Of a stretch of DNA of 8,154 bases, positions 1 through 5,544 are shown piece by piece. The notes beneath the pieces were generated by a model. It was not told the DNA's origin, searched no databases, and was given only the letters and a program-made list of their open reading frames with translations. The stretch comes from an uncultured Ruminococcus sp. (GTDB taxonomy: Bacteria; Bacillota; Clostridia; Oscillospirales; Ruminococcaceae). Position numbers and translations under genes: made by a program. Numbering within the stretch: the first letter of the stretch is position 1; every line of letters starts with the position of its first letter. The DNA is taken from assembly GCA_900550695.1 (NCBI GenBank), contig URTF01000092.1:1-8154 (forward strand), given 5' to 3'.

Positions 1-74
1 CACCCTTTGAAAAGCGTGGACGTAAACTTTAATTTTGTGCAACTTTTTTCAATAACATACTTTTTCAACAGACT
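1..74 (-). repeat. Left copy of 74-bp flanking inverted repeat
   Basis: Read on the minus strand, this segment matches 8063-8136 on the plus strand with 72 of 74 identical positions and no gaps. The two differences fall opposite 8105 and 8128. Similarity stops sharply at 74/75, just before a plus-strand terminator hairpin. The first bases form most of a hairpin with arms CTTT and AAAG flanked by CACC and GTGG; the outer arm would start one base outside the window. No open reading frame is visible. It is best explained as a member of a dispersed intergenic repeat family (inference), lying downstream of the foldase gene and that gene's terminator. Confidence 0.9.
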
Positions 75-76
75 GG

Positions 77-120
77 AGTGGTGTCCGTAATTTGGATACC
101 GCTTTTTTGTTTATTTTTAT
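77..120 (+). terminator. Plus-strand intrinsic terminator for a gene left of the window
   Basis: A 10-bp stem joins AGTGGTGTCC (77-86) to GGATACCGCT (94-103) across a 7-base loop. It is followed by six T and then a further T-rich run to 120. Two of the pairs are G-T wobbles, which pair as G-U only in a plus-strand transcript, so the hairpin serves rightward transcription. The window has no plus-strand gene upstream of it, so it probably ends a gene lying beyond the left edge. Confidence 0.65.
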
Positions 121-126
121 ATGTAT

Positions 127-158
127 AAAACCAGCCGCATAGAAAAACTATGCGGCTG
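127..158 (-). terminator. Terminator of the foldase lipoprotein gene
   Basis: A perfect 11-bp GC-rich stem, CAGCCGCATAG (132-142) with CTATGCGGCTG (148-158), closes a 5-base A loop. It begins 5 bases past the stop codon of the minus-strand gene 164-1342. In the minus direction the stem is followed by GG and four T, so the U tract is short but the hairpin is very stable. It faces the plus-strand terminator at 77-120, which marks a convergent gene end. Confidence 0.8.
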
Positions 159-163
159 AAATT

Positions 164-1342
164 TTAGTTGTTGAGGAATTTTTCGATCTTGTAGCGCTTG
201 TAAGCAGCTTCGTTTAACTCAACGTTCTGTGTTTCCGTCCAGGAATCAACAGTCTTATCGAATTCATCGTCCTTAAGCTCGTGTCGAACAACATTTTCGT
301 TGTCGCTGTAGTAATTTTCGTCAGCGTAAAGGTCAAGAACCGTTACAACGTAGTAAACTTCGTCTTCTTCAACGAGGAAAACATCGCCGACCTTGGACTC
401 AAAAGCCTTTGTTACAACAGCCTCGGACGGGGAAGTTCCGTCTTTGGAAATAACCGTTTCGTTATCGGTGTAGCTGCTCTCGGTCTCCTCGGTATCTGCT
501 GATTCATCAGAAGCTCCATCATCGGTGCTTTCGGTAGCATCGGCAGCGAGCTTGTCATAATAGTCGCTGTATTCCTTGCTTACAGTCGCAAAATCCTCGC
601 CGCCCTTGATGCGTTCGATGTAATTTTCAGCCATTTTCTTTATTTCGTCCTTGCCCTCGGACTTGAGAAGATTGCCCTCGCCGTCCTTAAGCTCCATTTT
701 GATGTAGTTGATGCGCTTGTTGTTTTCATCAAGGTAAGCTCTGATGTCAGCTTCGGAGATCTCGTCCTGACCGCCCTCGGCATAGTAATAATCGAAGATC
801 TTGTTCTTCTTGGTCGAGTTGAGCATTATGAGAAGCTGCGAATTTTCGCTTATACCTGCATCTTCGTAATTTGAACCGTAGTATTCCCAGATCGAATCAA
901 GGTAAACCTTAGTCTTTTCCTTTTCATTGTCCTCGAAAGAAAGTCCCAGCTCGTCAAACTTGTTTTCAACAGCAACGAATTCCTGCATGCTCTTTGTTGC
1001 TTCATCGTTGATCCAGTCGCGAACAGGCTTGTCCTCAATGACCTTGTCGGTGAAAGCGGTCGTTGTTGTAGCCTCTGTTTCGGAAGCTGCGGTTTCGGAA
1101 GCCTCGGTTGAAGCTGTTGTTTCTTCGCTCTCGTCGGTCGGCTCTGTGTAGTAAGCCGCATCGTAGTAAGAGTTCATCTGCATTGCAATGAAAACGCCTG
1201 CAGGAACTTTGTAGCCGTCTATAACAGCGGCATAAGTAGTGTCAGGACCTGCGATATTGTTTCCGCAGGCACCGAGTGATAAAGCCATAGCCGAGCAAAG
1301 CGCAACGGCGGACATTTTCTTGAAGTTAGCCATAAATATCAT
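164..1342 (-). CDS. PrsA/parvulin-like foldase lipoprotein
   Basis: The likely role is an extracytoplasmic peptidyl-prolyl isomerase-type foldase tethered to the outer face of the membrane. The 392-residue product starts with a short basic region, a hydrophobic stretch and a lipobox LGAC with the lipidated Cys at 26. Residues 37-60 (AVIDGYKVPAGVF...) resemble the SurA/PrsA N-terminal helix region. A Thr/Glu/Ser/Ala-rich linker spans about 66-97. Residues about 211-338 look like a parvulin domain: INYIKM, a helix with IKGGEDFATVSKEYSD, then after an acidic Ser/Asp/Glu insert (267-298) the closing strand block KVGDVFLVEEDEVYYVVTVLD. The insert within the domain is unusual and may mean that it is a chaperone without isomerase activity. 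Start choice is uncertain: GGAGG (1346-1350) lies only 3 bases from this ATG and 12 from an in-frame ATG at 1333, which gives MANFKKM and a more typical signal peptide. The lipoprotein call is firm; the foldase call is by motif resemblance. Confidence 0.8.
   Translation of the reverse strand: MIFMANFKKMSAVALCSAMALSLGACGNNIAGPDTTYAAVIDGYKVPAGVFIAMQMNSYYDAAYYTEPTDESEETTASTEASETAASETEATTTTAFTDKVIEDKPVRDWINDEATKSMQEFVAVENKFDELGLSFEDNEKEKTKVYLDSIWEYYGSNYEDAGISENSQLLIMLNSTKKNKIFDYYYAEGGQDEISEADIRAYLDENNKRINYIKMELKDGEGNLLKSEGKDEIKKMAENYIERIKGGEDFATVSKEYSDYYDKLAADATESTDDGASDESADTEETESSYTDNETVISKDGTSPSEAVVTKAFESKVGDVFLVEEDEVYYVVTVLDLYADENYYSDNENVVRHELKDDEFDKTVDSWTETQNVELNEAAYKRYKIEKFLNN
1077..1106 (-). 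repeat. Two tandem 15-bp units in the foldase linker
   Basis: Two adjacent in-frame 15-bp units, 1077-1091 and 1092-1106, share 13 of 15 bases (each starts GTTTCGGAAGC on the plus strand). They encode the Ala/Ser/Glu/Thr repeats of the linker after the lipoprotein anchor. Slippage here would change linker length in whole codon sets without breaking the frame. Confidence 0.6.
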
Positions 1343-1377
1343 AAACCTCCAATTATTGATTCAACTAAATACATTAT

Positions 1378-1406
1378 ATTATACCATATAAAAAGCGTTT
1401 TGTCCA
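1378..1406 (-). promoter_or_regulatory. Sigma-A promoter of the foldase gene
   Basis: On the minus strand, TGGACA (1401-1406) and a perfect TATAAT (1378-1383) are separated by 17 bases, with TG one base before the -10 box (extended -10). The predicted start is about 1371, giving a leader of roughly 30 bases. It lies entirely in the 74-bp gap after the acetyltransferase gene, so the foldase can be transcribed independently. I see no strong terminator between the two genes, only a 6-bp stem (1391-1396 with 1409-1414) that overlaps this promoter, so some read-through is likely. Confidence 0.75.
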
Positions 1407-1416
1407 GTGCTTTTGC

Positions 1417-1926
1417 TTAATTTTCAAAAAAGAAAACATCGGCAGGCGTTCCGTCCTCATAATCTGCCCTGCGGTCGGGATAAGCCTTGATGAGTTCAAA
1501 ATTTCCTCCCGTCAGCTCGTCTATGACCTTGTTCCAAAAGTAAACCGATGCAAGGTTGCGAGGGTGACGCTTCAGCTGCCATTTTCCGTGATGCCTGTCC
1601 ATAACCTGACGAACCGCCTCACGTCCGATACCGTTTCTGCGGTATTTGTACAGTATAAAGAATTCGGAAAGGCAAAAGTCGGTTTTTCTGCCCTCGACCT
1701 CGGGATAATCATTTACAAGAACAAACCCTGCAAGCTTTCCGTCAACCTTGATAAAATACGGAAAACGGTTTTCCTCCTTGAAATAGCAGTCAAGGTATTC
1801 GTAGCCGTATAAACCGTCCTCACCGATATCCGTCTTATCCCACTGTGAAAATTCATAAAGATATTTTTCTGTAAGATTGTTTAAAACATCTTTTTTGTCA
1901 GCCGTGACTTTTACAAGTTCAACCAT
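1417..1926 (-). CDS. GNAT-family N-acetyltransferase
   Basis: This is a 169-residue soluble protein with the GNAT fold signature; it is expected to transfer an acetyl group from acetyl-CoA to an amine, but the substrate is unknown. Residues 56-72 (YFIKVDGKLAGFVLVND) fit strands 2-3 of the fold. Residues 87-108 hold the acetyl-CoA pyrophosphate loop, with R96-R97-N98-G99-I100-G101 matching the Q/R-x-x-G-x-G/A pattern after the strand SEFFILYKY. Residues 124-135 (NLASVYFWNKVI) fit the next conserved helix. The length is normal for a single-domain member, and the protein resembles the 'predicted acetyltransferase' group (COG5628-like; by memory, not searched). GGAGGG (1933-1938) sits 6 bases before the ATG, so the start is secure. 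It is transcribed divergently from the large membrane protein. Confidence 0.85.
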   Translation of the reverse strand: MVELVKVTADKKDVLNNLTEKYLYEFSQWDKTDIGEDGLYGYEYLDCYFKEENRFPYFIKVDGKLAGFVLVNDYPEVEGRKTDFCLSEFFILYKYRRNGIGREAVRQVMDRHHGKWQLKRHPRNLASVYFWNKVIDELTGGNFELIKAYPDRRADYEDGTPADVFFFEN

Positions 1927-1944
1927 TTTTATCCCTCCGAGTAC

Positions 1945-1973
1945 ATTATAATATAGTATATCGCAAAAGTCAA
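1945..1973 (-). promoter_or_regulatory. Sigma-A promoter of the acetyltransferase gene
   Basis: On the minus strand, TTGACT (1968-1973) and a perfect TATAAT (1945-1950) are separated by 17 bases. Transcription would start near 1938, so the leader is very short, little more than the ribosome site. It is one of the strongest-looking promoters in the window. Its -35 box is 24 bp from the -35 box of the divergent promoter at 1998-2026. Confidence 0.8.
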
Positions 1974-1997
1974 GAAAAGGAATTTTTTTATCAACTA

Positions 1998-2026
1998 TTT
2001 ACTTATTTTAAAGTTTATGTTATAAT
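1998..2026 (+). promoter_or_regulatory. Extended -10 promoter of the large membrane protein
   Basis: TTTACT (1998-2003), a 17-base spacer and a perfect TATAAT (2021-2026) are preceded by TG at 2018-2019, making an extended -10. A run of seven T (1983-1989) just upstream could act as an UP-like element. The last base of the -10 box is the first base of the TTG that opens the longest reading frame (2026). That TTG therefore cannot be the translation start, because the transcript would begin near 2033. Confidence 0.75.
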
Positions 2027-2050
2027 TGATTCAGCATAAATTTTGTCATC

Positions 2051-2057
2051 AGGGGAG
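2051..2057 (+). promoter_or_regulatory. Ribosome binding site that fixes the membrane-protein start
   Basis: AGGGGAG lies 10 bases before the in-frame GTG at 2068. Another in-frame GTG at 2059 is too close to it. The upstream in-frame TTG at 2026 lies in the promoter -10 box. Confidence 0.6.
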
Positions 2058-2067
2058 AGTGATAAAC

Positions 2068-5000
2068 GTGAGTGTTGTTTTCTTTATAACAACTGTGGTC
2101 TTTTTTGCACTGTTTCTTGGAGCAAGATCGGACATTTCCAAGCTCCGAAGAGAGAATGAACGGCTTAAAATCAAACTGAATGAAAAACTGAACAGTCAAC
2201 CGCAGAAAACAGATCTGAAAACTGATAACGAGCCTGTAAAGCCTGAAACCTTTGCAGACAATAATGAGCAGACGAAAAGCACAAATTCACCGTATAATAC
2301 GTCATATATGCATCAAAAACAGTCTGTAATGTCTGCAAGCTTTACAGCTAATGATGCAGGATCGCCGCAAAATACTCCTCCGGAACCTCAAACTTACGAA
2401 ACGAACAATGTTGTGAATACACAGGAAAGTGAAAATAGTTCGCCAACGGCTGTACGGCAGGAGAAACATCGTGTAAGCTCAATAAATGTCCTGCTTATCA
2501 TCGGTTCGCTACTTATAATTCTTGCAGGCTTTATATTTGCAACTACGACCTGGGCAACGCTCGGAAATATTGTCAAAGCAGCGATCATTCTGTCATTTTC
2601 AGCGGTTCTTTTTGCCGCTTCATCGGCAGCGGAAAGAAAATTCGACCTGCCGAAAACGGGTAAGGTTTTCTATACACTCGGCTGTGCATTTTTGCCGATA
2701 ACAGTCTTTGCGATCGCCTATTTTAAAATTTTCGGCGAATGGTTCTCTATCAACGGAAACGGCTCGGGAACTGTTTTGGCAGCTGCCGCTTTTCTTACTG
2801 CCGCAGTCTGCTTCAAGGGCAGTTACGACTATAAAAGCAAGTACTTTGCTTGGGTATCACTTGGGAGCGTTTCGGTAATGGTGGCTGGACTGGCATTCCA
2901 GATATTTGACAGTCCCGATCATATTGAGCTTACATACGCCGTGTATTCGCTCGTTGTGATATTCGTAAGCCGTCTTATTCAAAAGAAAGCTGTAAAGTCT
3001 GATGCCTTTGCATATATAATTGATGTCCTGCCGTCATTTGAACTCGGCAACACCGCAATGTTGAGCATTGCATCGCTTACAGTTCCTGCCGCTTGGCTCG
3101 GACACAGTGTTATCGTGACCATCTCCTGCGGACTTTTTGCCGCCGCATATCTTTTCAGCGGATTCTCGAAGAAAAACGGCTTTGCAGGTGCGATACCGTT
3201 TCTGATATTTGTCAGCATTGCATCGTTTTACGGCTTCTCGCCCGAAAACTTTTCCGAGGGTACTTATGTTGTTGCGGCAATTGCAACGGTTACTGCGGTT
3301 CTTTCGCTTCTGAAAGTTCTTCCCGAAAAGCTTGGCTTTGCTCTGAAAATACTGTCAAACATCTGTATCGCAGTATCAGTGCTTGCACTTGCTGTCGCCG
3401 CAATTTCCTCGGAAATAACGCTCGCATCGGTTATCGTAATGACAATTCTGACAGCGGAAATTCTCGTCCTCGGTCTGTTCCGAAGAAACGGATCGTCAGG
3501 TAAGATAATGTTCGTTCTGTTTTCATTTGCACTTTCGGTTACTGTCCTGTCAGCGGTCAGCTTGATAACATCGTCCAACAGCGCATTTGCAATAGCTTCA
3601 TCGGGAGCGCTTCTCGCAGTTTCAATAGGCTATGCAGTCACAGACTTTATTCTTGCGAAGAAAGGCAAGAGCTTTATCATTCGCTCGGCTTTTACTGATG
3701 TAATGTTTGCGACCTTTACAGCTGTGATCCTTATTTCACAGTTCGGAGAAATTAAAATTCCGACTGTGCTGATACTTTTTACAGCTTTGACACAGCTTAT
3801 TTATGTTGTTTTTCCAAAAAAAGATTGGGAAAAACTTGTCTTTTCACTTACGGCAATGCTTTCACTGGGAGCTTTTGCTTCTAACGGAAAGTTCTTTGAT
3901 GAAACTATAGTTTATACAGTGGTTTCCGCCGTTCTTGCAGGAATAGCAGTTGCAGTTATATGTATAAGAAAAGACAGAGCAATAGAGATCGGTACGCTTT
4001 CGGGCTTCGTTGTTGTAACCTCTGTTCTGATGCTGATCTCCTCTGTGAAAATTTTCTCAACTCCCGATCCCGTATGGCAGTTCTGGCTCATTCTTGCGAT
4101 CGTCTGCACTGTGAAAGGCTGTATCAGCAAGCATAAAGTTCCGCTCTCGGCGGCAATTATTCTTTTCTGCCTTTCATTCGGCGGCTTTGCTTATGAAGTT
4201 CTTGACCTCGGTACAGATGCCGAACTTATCGCAGCAGGAGGTTTTGCATCGGTTCTTTTTGCGGCACTTCTCTTTGCTCCTCACAGTGAATTGATGAATT
4301 ATTGCCGAAAGTTCACGTTCCTTTGCCTTGATTTTATATCGTTCGCTCTGCTTTGCACGATTTCCCCGATGAACGAAGTGAGCGCACTTATCGTCGCAGG
4401 GACGGTAATTGTATTTGCAATGACTGTCACGAGCGGCATTATGACATTCGGTTCGGCACTTCTTATCCCACCGCTTGCGGCGGCATATTTTGCCGTGGCA
4501 GGTCAGATGCAAAATGTCTTTGCCGATAATGCGAACGCTGCAGTCGGTGCATCTATAGCGGCAATGACAGCTCTGTCGATCGGCGCAAGCTTCTTATTCT
4601 ACAGAAAAAGCGTTTTTGAAAGATCACGCAGAGATTGTGACGGCTTTGCATTTTCAAGGCTCATCGGTCTTGCGGCGTACTTTTCCTATGTGTACGGCGA
4701 AATATCGGAGTGGTTCGGTCTGCTTCTCACGGGTGCGGTTATCGTTTCATTCCTGCGAAAAGAAAATAAGCCGCTCTCAAACCGAATCATAACATCTGTT
4801 GCGATGCTTGTTCCCGTTATTGCATGGCAGACACAGCCGTTTTTGAAACTTCCCGAGGACTATGTACTCGAGATAAACATCGTCCCGATACTGCTTTACC
4901 TTGCGGCGATCCGCCTGCTCAAATGGGATAAAAAGCATATCGATATCCTCACATTTGTTACATATATAATAGTATATGCGATACTTTTCTTCCACGCCCT

Positions 5001-5292
5001 CAGCGGCACGACAGGCAACGCTCTCATAGTTATGATAAGTGCGTTTGTGATACTCGCAGTCTCGTTCTTCGTCAGGATGAAACGCTGGTTCGTACTCAGC
5101 TCAGCGGTTATCGTGACTTCGGCAATATTTATGAGCATTAAACAGTGGGGAAGTCCTGCCTGGTGGGTGTATCTTCTTGCGGCAGGAGTTATTCTTATCG
5201 CAGTAGGTGCTGTTAATGAGCAGAAGAAAAAGTCAGCTGACGGCGGTGCTGCAGGGAAGATAACACGTTTTATGTCCGAATGGACTTGGTAA
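2068..5292 (+). CDS. Very large polytopic membrane protein, function unknown
   Basis: From GTG 2068 the product has 1074 residues. Residues 3-19 form a single hydrophobic segment. It is followed by a charged helical stretch (about 22-44, KLRRENERLKIKLNEKL, leucines at 26, 33, 37 and 41) that could form a short coiled coil. Residues about 45-138 are a polar Asn/Gln/Ser/Thr/Pro-rich linker. From 141 to about 1050 I count roughly 34 hydrophobic segments with only short loops, ending in a short basic tail (NEQKKKSADGG...). By the positive-inside rule the coiled coil and linker should be cytosolic. The opening of the core (VLLIIGSLLIILAGFIFATTTWATL, then a second helix and an Arg/Lys loop) resembles DUF2157 or SCO7613-type membrane proteins, but this is from memory and weak. 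No catalytic motif, nucleotide-binding loop or transporter signature is visible. It is monocistronic, with its own promoter and terminator. AAA lysine and mixed codons suggest modest expression compared with the phosphorylase. Confidence 0.8.
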   Translation: MSVVFFITTVVFFALFLGARSDISKLRRENERLKIKLNEKLNSQPQKTDLKTDNEPVKPETFADNNEQTKSTNSPYNTSYMHQKQSVMSASFTANDAGSPQNTPPEPQTYETNNVVNTQESENSSPTAVRQEKHRVSSINVLLIIGSLLIILAGFIFATTTWATLGNIVKAAIILSFSAVLFAASSAAERKFDLPKTGKVFYTLGCAFLPITVFAIAYFKIFGEWFSINGNGSGTVLAAAAFLTAAVCFKGSYDYKSKYFAWVSLGSVSVMVAGLAFQIFDSPDHIELTYAVYSLVVIFVSRLIQKKAVKSDAFAYIIDVLPSFELGNTAMLSIASLTVPAAWLGHSVIVTISCGLFAAAYLFSGFSKKNGFAGAIPFLIFVSIASFYGFSPENFSEGTYVVAAIATVTAVLSLLKVLPEKLGFALKILSNICIAVSVLALAVAAISSEITLASVIVMTILTAEILVLGLFRRNGSSGKIMFVLFSFALSVTVLSAVSLITSSNSAFAIASSGALLAVSIGYAVTDFILAKKGKSFIIRSAFTDVMFATFTAVILISQFGEIKIPTVLILFTALTQLIYVVFPKKDWEKLVFSLTAMLSLGAFASNGKFFDETIVYTVVSAVLAGIAVAVICIRKDRAIEIGTLSGFVVVTSVLMLISSVKIFSTPDPVWQFWLILAIVCTVKGCISKHKVPLSAAIILFCLSFGGFAYEVLDLGTDAELIAAGGFASVLFAALLFAPHSELMNYCRKFTFLCLDFISFALLCTISPMNEVSALIVAGTVIVFAMTVTSGIMTFGSALLIPPLAAAYFAVAGQMQNVFADNANAAVGASIAAMTALSIGASFLFYRKSVFERSRRDCDGFAFSRLIGLAAYFSYVYGEISEWFGLLLTGAVIVSFLRKENKPLSNRIITSVAMLVPVIAWQTQPFLKLPEDYVLEINIVPILLYLAAIRLLKWDKKHIDILTFVTYIIVYAILFFHALSGTTGNALIVMISAFVILAVSFFVRMKRWFVLSSAVIVTSAIFMSIKQWGSPAWWVYLLAAGVILIAVGAVNEQKKKSADGGAAGKITRFMSEWTW

Positions 5293-5297
5293 ATTTC

Positions 5298-5335
5298 AGC
5301 GCAGTTCAAATAGGTATGAACTGCGCTTTTCTTTT
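5298..5335 (+). terminator. Terminator of the membrane-protein gene
   Basis: A perfect 11-bp stem, AGCGCAGTTCA (5298-5308) with TGAACTGCGCT (5317-5327), has an 8-base loop and is followed by TTTTCTTTT. It starts 5 bases after the stop codon. This isolates the membrane-protein gene from the phosphorylase downstream. Confidence 0.9.
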
Positions 5336-5455
5336 ATGTAAAAGTCAAGAGCTTTACAAGATACCTGCGCTTAAAAATTAAAGTATAAAAATCAGTTTGT
5401 TAAAATTGCATAAGAAAATGAGAAATAATTTTATATTATGGATTCAAAAATCCTA

Positions 5456-5484
5456 TTGATATTAAACGTTTAATATGGTAAAAT
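5456..5484 (+). promoter_or_regulatory. Extended -10 promoter of cellobiose phosphorylase
   Basis: TTGATA (5456-5461) and TAAAAT (5479-5484) are separated by 17 bases, with TG at 5476-5477 giving an extended -10. The start would be near 5491, leaving a leader of about 54 bases before the ATG at 5545. The spacer is almost wholly occupied by the palindrome at 5459-5476. The rest of the 252-bp gap (5336-5455) is AT-rich and holds no recognisable gene, riboswitch or second clear promoter. Confidence 0.75.
5459..5476. promoter_or_regulatory. Perfect 18-bp palindromic operator, LacI-family type
   Basis: ATATTAAACGTTTAATAT is its own exact reverse complement. An even-length palindrome centred on CG with A/T-rich arms is typical of LacI/GalR-family operators. 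It lies between the -35 and -10 boxes of the phosphorylase promoter and covers the last three bases of the -35, so a bound repressor would block RNA polymerase. Its core fits the CcpA cre pattern (AA-N-CG-N-T), but the outer TG...CA bases of cre are missing. A sugar-specific LacI-type repressor is therefore more likely than CcpA (inference). Confidence 0.7.
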
Positions 5485-5520
5485 TGTATCAATGATATGC
5501 TTTTGGGAAAGTGTATCAAT
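5485..5520 (+). repeat. Direct repeat TGTATCAAT in the phosphorylase leader
   Basis: The 9-mer TGTATCAAT occurs at 5485-5493 and again at 5512-5520, 27 bases apart start to start. Its reverse, ATTGATA, occurs at 5455-5461 over the -35 box. The first copy sits at the predicted transcription start. It could be a second regulator site or chance in AT-rich DNA. Confidence 0.4.
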
Positions 5521-5544
5521 AAAAATTTAAGTGAGGTTAGTTGA

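Noticed and set aside
1355..2033. The 9-mer ATTGATTCA at 1355-1363 and 2025-2033, near two transcription starts
   Set aside because: The copies lie at different positions relative to their promoters and in opposite orientation to transcription; chance is likely in AT-rich DNA.
2979..5309. Several open frames of 70-140 codons opposite to or out of frame with the membrane-protein gene
   Set aside because: They are composition shadows of the hydrophobic gene: no ribosome sites, no domain-like sequence, and they overlap one continuous well-supported gene.
5440..5453. Small inverted repeat GGATT-CAAA-AATCC just upstream of the phosphorylase -35 box
   Set aside because: Only five pairs in AT-rich DNA. 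It might be an activator site, but nothing else supports it.
5491..5544. Riboswitch or attenuator in the phosphorylase leader
   Set aside because: The leader is only about 54 bases, has no stable terminator hairpin or known aptamer pattern, and the promoter palindrome already explains control.
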